Below, in pieces: positions 1 through 6,900 of a stretch of DNA of 16,681 nucleotides. Every line of letters starts with the position of its first letter. Within the stretch, counting starts at the first letter, position 1. Under the pieces are notes generated by a model, which saw nothing but the letters and a program-made list of their open reading frames with translations, made no database searches and was not told where the DNA came from. Source of the stretch: an uncultured Clostridia bacterium (GTDB lineage: Bacteria; Bacillota; Clostridia; Christensenellales; UBA1242); assembly GCA_947625955.1 (NCBI GenBank), contig CANQQH010000012.1:1-16681 (forward strand), given 5' to 3'. The position numbers and the translations under genes were made by a program.

Positions 1-2047
1 CGATAGCGATAGAGCAGTCCGCTTCTTTCATGGCGAGGATGTCGTTGACGCCATCGCCGGTCATGGCAACGGTGTTGCCGCCAGCCTTTATGGCTTTGAT
101 GAGAATTGCCTTTTGCTCAGGGGTAACGCGCCCGAAGACTGTGTATTTATTGGCGGCTGCGATGACTTGTTTTTCGTTGAGCCCTTCAAGGTTGATGAAG
201 TTTTCGGTGTTGTCAACGCCAACGCGTTTTGCGATTTCGGCAACGGTGAGAGGGTTGTCGCCCGAGATAATCTTGACTTTCACGCCGTTTTGCTTGAACC
301 ATGAAATGGTCGAAATGGCGTCGTCACGGATGCGGTCTTCCAAAATTAAGAGCGCGATTGGTGTGCGGTTGGATGGCGGATTATCTTTCACGATGTTTTG
401 TGGCGAGTAGGCAAGGAGCAGAACGCGATAGCCGTCTTTGGCGTATTGCTCGATCATGTTGTTGAGCTTTTCGTCGGTGCAGTTTGGCAAAACGAAGTCT
501 GGCGCGCCCATTATATATGTTCCCGCGTTCTCGAACGAAACTGCGCTGAGTTTCCTTGACGACGAGAATGGCACGGTTGCTGTTGGCTTCAATTCCTTGT
601 TATAGCCGAAGTAGTTGATGAGTGCTTGGCTGGTTTGGTTATTGTCGCCAAGGGCGGAGAGCATTGAACCCATGATGCGTTTGAGCGTGTATGGCGTGTT
701 GTTGAGCTGCAAGCAGTTATACACCTTCATTGTGCCGTCTGTTATTGTACCGGTCTTGTCGAGGCAGAGCACATTGACTCTCGCGAGCATTTCAACGCAA
801 TAGAGGTCTTGCACGAGCGCCTTGCGTCTGGCAAGTTTGATAACTGAAACCGAGAGCGCAACTGAGCAGAGCAGGAACATTCCTGCTGGGATCATGCCGA
901 TGATTGAGCCCGCCGTTTTGGTTATTGTTTCAACAACCTTGTTGTCGGTCGTGGCGTTGGTGTAGTTGTTGATATACATCAAGATCGCAATTGGAATGAT
1001 GATGATACCAATAACTTTGATTATCATTTTGAGCGAGTTGAAAAGTTCGCTCTTTGGCTTTTTGTATTGCTTGGCTTTGGCGGCGAGTTGTTGCAAATAG
1101 GTGTTTCTGCCGACTTTCTCGACCCTCGCTTTGCATGAGCCGCTAACAACGAATGAGCCGGCATAGATGGTGTCGCCTACCTTTTTCTTTATTGGCATAC
1201 TTTCACCAGTCAGCATACTTTCGTTAACTTCGATTGTTCCTTCAACGATATTGCTGTCGGCAACGATTTGCTTGCCGTTTGAGAGCACCAAGATATCGTC
1301 GATAACAACTTCGCCCGTTGTTATTGTTTGCTCCATCGAATCGCGCACAACCCTGACTTGCGGAGCGGTGAGGAGCGACAGCTTTTCAATGGTCTTTTTC
1401 GCCTTGATTTCTTGAATGATACCGATCGCCGTGTTGATGATGATGATGAACATGAAGAGACAGTTCATCCATGCGCCAACACAAATCAGGCTGATGGCAA
1501 CCGCAAGGCACAGAATGTTGAAAAATGTTACGATGTTTTCAAAGAATATTCTGCGATATGTCTTCACACTTTGGTTAGGGGTTGCGTTCGTTTGCCCCTT
1601 GGTTATTCTTTCGTTGACTTGGTCGGTTGTGAGCCCGGTTTTTGCGTCTGTTCGAACTCTCTTCACGCGGACAGGCTTCACAGGCTCTTCTTGTTTTTTC
1701 CTAAAAAGCGAAAATTTTGGTTTTTGCTTTTGGTTATTTTTAGCGGATGAGGAATCTTGGTCTTTTTCTTTTTTCTTTGTTTTTGGTTTTGACTCTTTGG
1801 CTGGCTCTTCAACTTTTTCTTCTTTTTCCTCTTCAACAGTCAATGGCTTTGCGTCTTTTTCGCGCTTTTCTACAGAAAAATCCAAAGCCTCGTTTTGCTT
1901 TGTTTCAGCTTGCTTTGGTTCAGGTTTTGATTTTTCCTTTGGTTCAGGTTTTGAGGTGACTTTCTCGTCTTTTGCGTCGTTTTTGACGTCGTCTTTTTTC
2001 ATAACCTCTTCCATTTTGACTTGATTTAAGGAATTTTTCTTTGCCAT
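1..2047 (-). CDS. P-type cation-transporting ATPase, CtpE/Exp7-like (3' end outside window)
   Basis: Membrane pump that uses ATP through a phospho-aspartate intermediate; 682 codons are visible. Seen: actuator motif TGES at residues 280-283, phosphorylation motif DKTGT with Asp430, and hinge motif TGDGVND at 663-669. Hydrophobic segments flank the actuator (about 155-210 and 320-345), and TM4 lies near 380-405. The core begins at about residue 138 with GLTTDQVNERI, as is usual at the N-terminus of this family. The remaining membrane helices TM5-TM10 should lie beyond base 1. The TM4 motif reads IPAG (Pro387-Ala388), so the acidic residue of the PEGL-type motif is absent. The first 137 residues are a Lys/Glu/Pro-rich extension. 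An in-frame TAA stands 9 bases before the ATG, so the ORF cannot start earlier; a GTG start near codon 123 or 128 is possible but has no good ribosome binding site. CtpE is linked to calcium uptake; the substrate here is unknown. Confidence 0.9.
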   Translation of the reverse strand, partial: MAKKNSLNQVKMEEVMKKDDVKNDAKDEKVTSKPEPKEKSKPEPKQAETKQNEALDFSVEKREKDAKPLTVEEEKEEKVEEPAKESKPKTKKKEKDQDSSSAKNNQKQKPKFSLFRKKQEEPVKPVRVKRVRTDAKTGLTTDQVNERITKGQTNATPNQSVKTYRRIFFENIVTFFNILCLAVAISLICVGAWMNCLFMFIIIINTAIGIIQEIKAKKTIEKLSLLTAPQVRVVRDSMEQTITTGEVVIDDILVLSNGKQIVADSNIVEGTIEVNESMLTGESMPIKKKVGDTIYAGSFVVSGSCKARVEKVGRNTYLQQLAAKAKQYKKPKSELFNSLKMIIKVIGIIIIPIAILMYINNYTNATTDNKVVETITKTAGSIIGMIPAGMFLLCSVALSVSVIKLARRKALVQDLYCVEMLARVNVLCLDKTGTITDGTMKVYNCLQLNNTPYTLKRIMGSMLSALGDNNQTSQALINYFGYNKELKPTATVPFSSSRKLSAVSFENAGTYIMGAPDFVLPNCTDEKLNNMIEQYAKDGYRVLLLAYSPQNIVKDNPPSNRTPIALLILEDRIRDDAISTISWFKQNGVKVKIISGDNPLTVAEIAKRVGVDNTENFINLEGLNEKQVIAAANKYTVFGRVTPEQKAILIKAIKAGGNTVAMTGDGVNDILAMKEADCSIAI
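1913..1954 (-). repeat. 24-base tandem repeat coding for SKPEPK-type octads
   Basis: An 18-base sequence (CTTTGGTTCAGGTTTTGA on the plus strand) occurs perfectly at 1913-1930 and again at 1937-1954, a 24-base period. On the minus strand it encodes two successive SKPEPK-containing octads at residues 32-46 of the ATPase extension. The in-frame unit suggests a low-complexity linker that can expand or contract by slippage. Confidence 0.8.
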
Positions 2048-2085
2048 TCTACACCCTTATTGTATGAATTTTTGTCACTTTTTAT

Positions 2086-2113
2086 AGTATAATATTTGCT
2101 CAAATTTTGTCAA
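2086..2113 (-). promoter_or_regulatory. sigma-A-type promoter of the P-type ATPase gene
   Basis: Read on the minus strand, TTGACA (plus 2108-2113) and TATACT (plus 2086-2091) are separated by 16 bases. The expected start near 2079 gives a leader of about 30 nt before the ATG at 2047. The ribosome binding site AAGGGTG lies about 4 bases before the ATG. Confidence 0.75.
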
Positions 2114-2171
2114 ACACTTTGCCTAAATAACTTTGGTTAGTTTATAGCACAGGTAAAATTTATTAAAACAC

Positions 2172-2200
2172 TTGCAAAAAATGAAGAGTGTTGTTATAAT
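2172..2200 (+). promoter_or_regulatory. promoter of the rpsF-ssb-rpsR operon
   Basis: TTGCAA at 2172-2177 and a perfect TATAAT at 2195-2200 with a 17-base spacer. The expected transcription start is about 2206-2208. It is divergent from the ATPase promoter, and the two -35 boxes are about 60 bases apart. Confidence 0.8.
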
Positions 2201-2203
2201 AAC

Positions 2204-2241
2204 ATTATTCCTTGCTTTGGGGAAACCCAAAGCCGAATAGT
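2204..2241 (+). promoter_or_regulatory. rpsF leader hairpin, probable S6:S18 autoregulatory motif
   Basis: Seen: an 8-bp stem GCTTTGGG (2214-2221) / CCCAAAGC (2226-2233) closed by a GAAA tetraloop. Below it lies an asymmetric internal loop (CTT at 2211-2213 opposite C2234) and a lower stem of 5-7 bp (2204-2210 with 2235-2241). The 3' side therefore reads GCCGAA and carries a CCG. Known: rpsF leaders in many bacteria carry a two-helix motif with a CCG that mimics the 16S rRNA site of S18 and binds the S6:S18 complex to repress the operon. Inferred: this is that motif. One caution is that the predicted transcription start (about 2206-2208) would remove the outermost pairs, leaving about 5 bp. 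Confidence 0.65.
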
Positions 2242-2260
2242 CCAAAAGGAGGTAGAAAGT

Positions 2261-2542
2261 ATGAAAGCGTATGAGATTCTCTATATTATCGACTCAGCTT
2301 GCAACGACGAAAAGAAAGAAGAAATAATTTCAAAAGTCAAGAGCCTTGTTGTTGATAATAAAGGCGAAGCAGATGAGCCTGAGAAATGGGGCATGAGAAA
2401 GTTCGCATACCCAATTGCCTACAAGAACGAAGGCTACTATGTTTTGATGAATTTTAGAGCTGATGAAAATTTGCCTAAGATTCTTGATAGTCAACTGCTC
2501 ATCACCGACGGCGTTGTTCGTCATATGATTGTTGCGAAGTAA
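2261..2542 (+). CDS. rpsF: small ribosomal subunit protein S6 (bS6)
   Basis: A 93-residue protein of normal S6 length with the typical start MKAYEILYIID and the family region EKWGMRKFAYPIAYKNEGYY (residues 42-61). It binds 16S rRNA as a dimer with S18 in the platform of the 30S subunit. The ATG follows an excellent ribosome binding site (AAAAGGAGGT at 2244-2253, 7 bases before). It is the first gene of a three-gene operon with ssb and rpsR, an order typical of Bacillota. S6 and S18 bind the same leader in other bacteria, so placing both in one operon fits feedback control through the hairpin upstream. I see nothing unusual in the protein. Confidence 0.97.
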   Translation: MKAYEILYIIDSACNDEKKEEIISKVKSLVVDNKGEADEPEKWGMRKFAYPIAYKNEGYYVLMNFRADENLPKILDSQLLITDGVVRHMIVAK

Positions 2543-2573
2543 ATTGCAAAACTAAAAAAAGGAAAAAAGTATT

Positions 2574-2996
2574 ATGAATAGAGTTATATTGATTGGAAAT
2601 TTAACAAAGGATCCGGAATTAACAACAACAAATAATGGAGTTTCGCTCTGCAAGTTTACTATCGCTGTGCAAAAGCGTTTCAGCGGTCAAGACGGCGAAA
2701 GAGAAGCTGACTTCATTCCTATTATTGTTTGGCGTGGTCAAGCTGACAACTGCTATAAGTATTTGAAAAAAGGCAGCCGTGCAGCTGTTGCCGGGTCGCT
2801 CCAAACTCGCTCATATGATGGGCAGGATGGAACAAGAAGATATATCACCGAAGTTGTTGCCGACGAGGTTGAATTTTTGAGTACTCGTCAAGGTGATAGC
2901 GATGATGGTGGTGAAAAGGCAAAACCTCAGCCAAGCGCAAAAAAGGATGTTGTTAATAAGTTTGAGCCTATTGACGACGATAATCTTCCATTTTAA
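2574..2996 (+). CDS. ssb: single-stranded DNA-binding protein SSB
   Basis: A 140-residue bacterial SSB. The OB-fold covers about residues 1-105 (MNRVILIGNLTKDPEL at the start, then FIPIIVWRGQADNCYKYLKKG). A short flexible linker follows, and the acidic tip ends in DDDNLPF, the conserved peptide that recruits replication and repair proteins. It coats single-stranded DNA at forks, normally as a homotetramer. It lies 31 bases after rpsF and 22 bases before rpsR, inside the ribosomal protein operon as in Bacillus. The ribosome binding site is only moderate (AAGGA about 10 bases before the ATG). The linker is short, about 25 residues between the fold and the tip, but within the range of the family. 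Confidence 0.97.
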   Translation: MNRVILIGNLTKDPELTTTNNGVSLCKFTIAVQKRFSGQDGEREADFIPIIVWRGQADNCYKYLKKGSRAAVAGSLQTRSYDGQDGTRRYITEVVADEVEFLSTRQGDSDDGGEKAKPQPSAKKDVVNKFEPIDDDNLPF

Positions 2997-3018
2997 TATG
3001 GCTTGAAAGGAGAAGGAA

Positions 3019-3297
3019 ATGAAAAAAGTTAATAATAAGAACCAAAACAACGCTTCTTATGATGACAAGAACCCTAAGAAAGTTAGAAAAACTCCAAAGA
3101 AAGTTTGTGCTTTCTGTCAAGACAAGGTTGAGTCAATCGACTATAAAGACACTGCTCGTCTTAGAAAATACATGACTGAAAAGGGAAAAATCATCCCAAG
3201 AAGAACCACTGGTGTTTGCGCAAAACATCAAAGAGAGCTTACCAACGCGATAAAGAGGGCGAGGGTTATGGCTCTTCTTCCATACAAAACGAATTAG
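3019..3297 (+). CDS. rpsR: small ribosomal subunit protein S18 (bS18), zinc-binding type
   Basis: A 92-residue S18, the partner of S6 in the 30S platform. The core runs from about residue 28 to the end and carries the conserved RLRKYMTEKGKIIPRRTTGVCAKHQREL segment in two parts (residues 47-74), ending ARVMALLPY. Cys30, Cys33, Cys67 and His70 form a CxxC...CxxH set, the Cys-containing (C+) form that can bind zinc; many S18 proteins lack these residues. The first 27 residues are a Lys/Asn-rich tail. The ribosome binding site AAAGGAGAAGG stands just before the ATG. It is the last gene of the operon: a terminator hairpin follows about 130 bases later. The rplI gene, often near rpsR and dnaB in Bacillota, is not between them here. 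Confidence 0.97.
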   Translation: MKKVNNKNQNNASYDDKNPKKVRKTPKKVCAFCQDKVESIDYKDTARLRKYMTEKGKIIPRRTTGVCAKHQRELTNAIKRARVMALLPYKTN

Positions 3298-3359
3298 AGG
3301 GCGTAATTCGCGAAATAAGTGCAGAAACTGCAAAATTTCCAGACAGGGATTGGTTAGTT

Positions 3360-3379
3360 GCGCTTCGCTTGCGAAGCGC
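3360..3379. repeat. perfect 9-base inverted repeat (hairpin)
   Basis: GCGCTTCGC at 3360-3368 and GCGAAGCGC at 3371-3379, separated by TT. No T-tract follows, so it is not a terminator by itself. It is GC-rich compared with its surroundings. Confidence 0.7.
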
Positions 3380-3428
3380 ACCCAAGAAACCGCACCTTGC
3401 ATTATCTTTTGGGTTAAAAGTCAAGTGA

Positions 3429-3469
3429 AAAAATCATCGCACAGCAATAAGTGTTGCGGTGATTTTTTT
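3429..3469 (+). terminator. intrinsic terminator of the rpsF-ssb-rpsR operon
   Basis: Stem ATCATCGCA (3433-3441) with TGCGGTGAT (3455-3463), 9 pairs including one G-U, loop of 13, then a run of seven T (3463-3469). The A-run before the stem (3428-3433) is complementary to the T-run, so it could also act on transcripts from the other strand. Confidence 0.8.
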
Positions 3470-3628
3470 CTTGCCTTTTATTCCCAAAATCTATCGCAAT
3501 CTGCTACCCTGGTCGATAGAATAGACGACAACAGGGGTGAACTTAATAAAGGTTGCATCGTTTTAGTTGTTTTTACCAAAGTTAACAATAACCCCCGTTG
3601 AAGCTGTTTATTATTATATAGCGGTAGA

Positions 3629-3672
3629 TATTTTTTTGTGGTGGCGCGCGTGAGCGTCGCAACAAAAAAATA
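3629..3672. repeat. long AT-armed hairpin just upstream of the dnaB promoter
   Basis: Perfect 11-base arms TATTTTTTTGT (3629-3639) and ACAAAAAAATA (3662-3672). After one G/A mismatch there are seven more pairs (two G-U) and a 6-base loop. The T-run is in the 5' arm and nothing T-rich follows the 3' arm, so it is not an ordinary terminator in either direction. It ends two bases before the -35 box. Confidence 0.7.
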
Positions 3673-3673
3673 C

Positions 3674-3702
3674 TTGACAAGATTGAGGGGTGATTTTATA
3701 CT
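3674..3702 (+). promoter_or_regulatory. promoter of the dnaB-glnS-alaS operon
   Basis: Consensus TTGACA at 3674-3679 and TATACT at 3697-3702 with a 17-base spacer. The expected start near 3709 gives a leader of about 23 nt, too short for a T-box even though two aminoacyl-tRNA synthetase genes follow. Confidence 0.85.
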
Positions 3703-3731
3703 TAGTTTATTAATTAATATAGGGGATTATT

Positions 3732-5195
3732 ATGCCAAAGAAGGAAAATGAGACTGTTGGGGCAAGAGTTTTGCCAAATAACCTTGAAGCTGAACAGGCG
3801 GTGCTTTGCTCGGCAATGACCGACACTGAGGCGGCTATCAACATTGTTGCAAAGCTCAAAAGTGAGGACTTTTATTCTAACGCCCACAAAACAATTTTTG
3901 ATGCCGTTATGGAGCTCTATCAAAAAGACAAGCCTATCGACATCATTTCTTTGGCTGATGTCCTTGAAACCAAGAACATGCTTTCAAGTGTTGGGGGGAT
4001 GAAATACCTCACAACCCTTTCAAATGCTATTCCTTCAACCGCCTACTACATGAACTGGGTTGACATCGTCAGGAAAAACTCAGTGCTCAGGCAGTTGATA
4101 TCGTCGGCCGGAAGGATTATTGAAAAGGCGTACTCTTCCGACGAAGATGACGCGCTCGGCTTTGCAGAAAAAGAGATTTTCGAGATTGCTGAAAAAGGTC
4201 AAAATTCCAGCCTTGAAATGCTTGCAAACAGCCTGACCGACGTTATGGAAAACTTCAACGAGATCCACAAGAGCGGCGGCGTTGTTCGCGGCATCCCAAC
4301 CGGGTTCTACCAGCTTGACAGAATCACCAACGGGCTTCAAAAGAGCGACCTTATCATTTTGGCGGCAAGGCCAAGTGTTGGTAAAACTTCGCTCGCTATG
4401 AACATCGTGACCAACGCGGCAATCGAAGTGAACGCAAAGTGCGCCGTGTTCTCGCTTGAAATGAGCAAGCAGCAACTCGCGCAAAGAATGCTTTGCTCAG
4501 TTGCGAATGTTGACATGACAAAGGCTCTCCATGGCGAACTCAACGAAAACGACTGGTCAAAGCTCTGGAAGGCGCACAACAAGCTTTCAAACTGCAAGAT
4601 TTTTGTTGACGACAGCTCGCTCAACCGCCCAAGCCAGATTTTGTCGAAGTGCAGAAAACTCAAACGCGAAAAGGGTATTGACCTCATCATGATTGACTAC
4701 TTGCAGCTCATGACTGGTGACGGCAAGAGCGACAATCGTCAGACCGAAGTCAGTGAGATTTCAAGAAAGATGAAGATTTTGGCAAAGGAAATCAATGTTC
4801 CAGTCATCCTGCTCAGCCAGATGTCGCGTTCAGTTGAAAAGATGGGCAACCGCAAGCCGGTGCTTAGCGACCTTCGTGAGTCGGGTGCCATCGAGCAAGA
4901 CGCCGACATGGTAATGTTCATCCATCGCCCAGAAGAGATTCAAAAAGAGGGTGCGGAGCGTCCGCGCGACTATCAAGTTCAGCTCATCATTGAAAAGCAC
5001 AGAAATGGTGAACTTGGAACAATACCTCTTGGCTGGGTTGGCAGCAGGGTTAGCTTTGTTAATCTTGACAAAGACGCCAACGCAAAGAGTATGGAAGAGA
5101 GCCTTGAAGGGCTAACACCACCACCTCTCAACGAGCCGGATGAACCTATGGAAGTTGGCAACATCGACGAACTTGGAGATATTTTTGATGAATAG
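3732..5195 (+). CDS. dnaB: replicative DNA helicase DnaB
   Basis: Hexameric 5'-3' helicase that unwinds DNA at the fork and contacts primase. The N-terminal domain (about 1-150) begins with the family pattern LPNNLEAEQAVLCSAM. The RecA-like ATPase domain (about 185-450) has Walker A ARPSVGKTS with Lys218, Walker B LIMIDYLQ with Asp322, and the later motif DLRESGAIEQDADMV with the polar and Arg residues of the subunit interface. At 487 residues it is slightly longer than usual; the excess is an acidic Pro-rich tail (about 455-487). The ATG has a modest ribosome binding site (AGGGG at 3721-3724). It heads an operon with glnS and alaS, an unusual partnership. No intein or split is seen. Confidence 0.97.
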   Translation: MPKKENETVGARVLPNNLEAEQAVLCSAMTDTEAAINIVAKLKSEDFYSNAHKTIFDAVMELYQKDKPIDIISLADVLETKNMLSSVGGMKYLTTLSNAIPSTAYYMNWVDIVRKNSVLRQLISSAGRIIEKAYSSDEDDALGFAEKEIFEIAEKGQNSSLEMLANSLTDVMENFNEIHKSGGVVRGIPTGFYQLDRITNGLQKSDLIILAARPSVGKTSLAMNIVTNAAIEVNAKCAVFSLEMSKQQLAQRMLCSVANVDMTKALHGELNENDWSKLWKAHNKLSNCKIFVDDSSLNRPSQILSKCRKLKREKGIDLIMIDYLQLMTGDGKSDNRQTEVSEISRKMKILAKEINVPVILLSQMSRSVEKMGNRKPVLSDLRESGAIEQDADMVMFIHRPEEIQKEGAERPRDYQVQLIIEKHRNGELGTIPLGWVGSRVSFVNLDKDANAKSMEESLEGLTPPPLNEPDEPMEVGNIDELGDIFDE

Positions 5196-5210
5196 AAAGG
5201 AAAAATAAAA

Positions 5211-6890
5211 ATGGAAAAAGCACATGTTATTGAAGCAACAAACTTCATTGAACAAGAAATAAACAAAGATATTTTGGCGGGAAAGGTGAGCGGCTGCATT
5301 CAAACGCGCCATCCACCTGAGCCAAGCGGATACCTCTATATTGGGCACGTGAGGAACATGGTGCTCAACTATGGAACCGCCCTCAAATATGGCGGCATTT
5401 GCAACCTTCGCTACGACGACACGAACCCCCTCAAAGAAAAGCAGGAGTTCGTTGACGCGTTGCAAGAAGACGTTTTGTGGCTTGGCTACAAGTGGCACGA
5501 GATCAAGTATGCAACTGACTACTTCCAGCAAAACTACGAGATTGCTGTGAAGCTCATAAAGGAAGGGAAGGCGTATGTTTGCGACCTTTCACCACAGCAA
5601 CTCAAAGCAACAAGAGGAACGCTCACAAAACCAGGCAAGAACAGCCCATACCGTGACCGCAGCATTGAAGAAAACCTCGACCTTTTTGAGCGCATGAAAA
5701 ACGGTGAGTTCAAAAAAGGCGAGAGATGTTTGCGCGCAAAAATCGACATGGCAAGCCCAAACATCAATATGCGCGACCCGGTTATATATAAGATTCAATA
5801 CATGAACCACCAAAGAATCGGCAGGGCATGGAACATCTATCCAACCTATGACTTCTCGCACCCTCTCGACGACTGCTTGGAGGGCGTGACTCACTCTATT
5901 TGTGGGCTTGAATTTGAAGACCACAGGCCGCTCTATAACTGGGTGGTTGAAAACAGCGGGCTCAAAAACAAGTCGCGCCAGATTGAATACTCGAACCTTC
6001 TCATCAAGGGCGAAATCTCGGGAAAGAGAAACATCAAAAAACTTGTCGAGGGCGGAATTGTGTTCGGTTGGGACGACCCAAGGCTCATCACTCTTCGCGG
6101 GCTCAGGCGCCGTGGCGTTTTGCCTGAGAGCCTCATTGAGTTTGTTCAGGCGGCGGGCTTTGGTAAGACAACCTCTGTTTGCGAAAGGAGTATGCTTGAC
6201 TACTTCATCCGCAACACGCTCAACGAAAAGTCAAGGCGCGTTATGGCAGTGCTTGACCCATTGAAACTCATCATCACGAACTTTGAGGGCGAGGGCGAGG
6301 AAGTGCTTCTCGACGACTACCCACAAAAAGAGGAGTCAACCAAGAGAAAATATGTTTTCGGCAAGGAACTTTTCATCGAAAGAACAGATTTCATGAAAGA
6401 GCCGGCGCCAAAGTATCACAGGCTCTATGTTGGCAATGAGGTTAGGCTCACCGGCGCCTACATCATCAAGTGCACAGGCTTCAAGGAAGACAAGAATGGC
6501 AACATTGTTGAGGTCTATGCTGAATATGACAAGAACACGAAGTCGGGAACCGAGGGCGCAAACAGGAAAGTGAAGGGCACAATTCATTGGCTCAACGCAA
6601 AGCACGCAACAAAATGCGAGGTTCGTTCCTTTGAGCAATTGCTTTTGCAAGACGACGACGAAACAATCAATGAGCGCGCAGAGAAGGAAGAACTCAGGGT
6701 CAATCCAAATTCACTCACAATCAATAAAAATGCGTTTGTTGAGGCGGGTGTTGACTATAATCTTGCCGATCGCTATCAATTTTTGCGAAACGGCTACTAT
6801 GCGCTTGACCCAGTTGACTCAAAGCCAGACGCGCTCGTGTTCAACAGGGTTGTTGAGTTGAAGGGTTCCTACACACCGCAAGCAAAATAA
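5211..6890 (+). CDS. glnS: glutaminyl-tRNA synthetase
   Basis: Class I synthetase that charges tRNA-Gln with glutamine. The HIGH-type motif reads YIGH (residues 43-46) within PPEPSGYLYIGHVRNM. Assignment to GlnRS and not GluRS rests on IYPTYDFSHPLDDCLEGVTH and on GWDDPRLITLRGLRRRG, with the C-terminal beta-barrel anticodon domains (about 340-555) of GlnRS. Total 559 residues, close to the usual 550. The KMSKR-type loop reads ISGKR (269-273): Gly replaces the usual Lys between Ser and Lys. It starts 15 bases after the dnaB stop, with AAAGGA before the ATG. GlnRS presence means the organism need not rely only on the GatCAB route for Gln-tRNA. Confidence 0.95.
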   Translation: MEKAHVIEATNFIEQEINKDILAGKVSGCIQTRHPPEPSGYLYIGHVRNMVLNYGTALKYGGICNLRYDDTNPLKEKQEFVDALQEDVLWLGYKWHEIKYATDYFQQNYEIAVKLIKEGKAYVCDLSPQQLKATRGTLTKPGKNSPYRDRSIEENLDLFERMKNGEFKKGERCLRAKIDMASPNINMRDPVIYKIQYMNHQRIGRAWNIYPTYDFSHPLDDCLEGVTHSICGLEFEDHRPLYNWVVENSGLKNKSRQIEYSNLLIKGEISGKRNIKKLVEGGIVFGWDDPRLITLRGLRRRGVLPESLIEFVQAAGFGKTTSVCERSMLDYFIRNTLNEKSRRVMAVLDPLKLIITNFEGEGEEVLLDDYPQKEESTKRKYVFGKELFIERTDFMKEPAPKYHRLYVGNEVRLTGAYIIKCTGFKEDKNGNIVEVYAEYDKNTKSGTEGANRKVKGTIHWLNAKHATKCEVRSFEQLLLQDDDETINERAEKEELRVNPNSLTINKNAFVEAGVDYNLADRYQFLRNGYYALDPVDSKPDALVFNRVVELKGSYTPQAK

Positions 6891-6900
6891 AGGAATAATT

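Larger units (their letters stand above)
3298..3731 (+). other. 434-base intergenic stretch rich in hairpins, no gene seen
   Basis: No credible coding region; open frames here have no family resemblance and poor starts. In order it holds a GC hairpin (3360-3379), the rpsR-operon terminator (3429-3469), and an inverted repeat TCTATCG/CGATAGA (3490-3496/3514-3520). Next comes a longer-range complement, CAACAGGGGT (3529-3538) with ACCCCCGTTG (3591-3600), with one mismatch. Last are a strong hairpin (3629-3672) and the dnaB promoter. An alternative short stem (CCCTG near 3507 with CAGGG near 3532) competes with the longer one. A structured small RNA is possible, but I see no clear promoter for it. 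Confidence 0.5.

Noticed and set aside
1328..2024. Plus-strand open frames of 140 and 202 residues with Phe/Ser-rich products
   Set aside because: They are antisense to the P-type ATPase, whose motifs are clear; the Phe/Ser bias is the mirror of its Lys/Glu-rich extension.
3350..3601. Plus-strand open frame of 83 residues after rpsR
   Set aside because: It runs through the operon terminator and several hairpins and has no ribosome binding site or recognisable protein pattern.
3703..3731. T-box or riboswitch in front of the synthetase operon
   Set aside because: The leader from the predicted start is about 23 nt and cannot hold one.
4080..5531. Minus-strand open frames of 106-139 residues
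   Set aside because: They lie opposite dnaB and glnS, have no family resemblance and no proper ribosome binding site, and arise from codon bias of the plus-strand genes.
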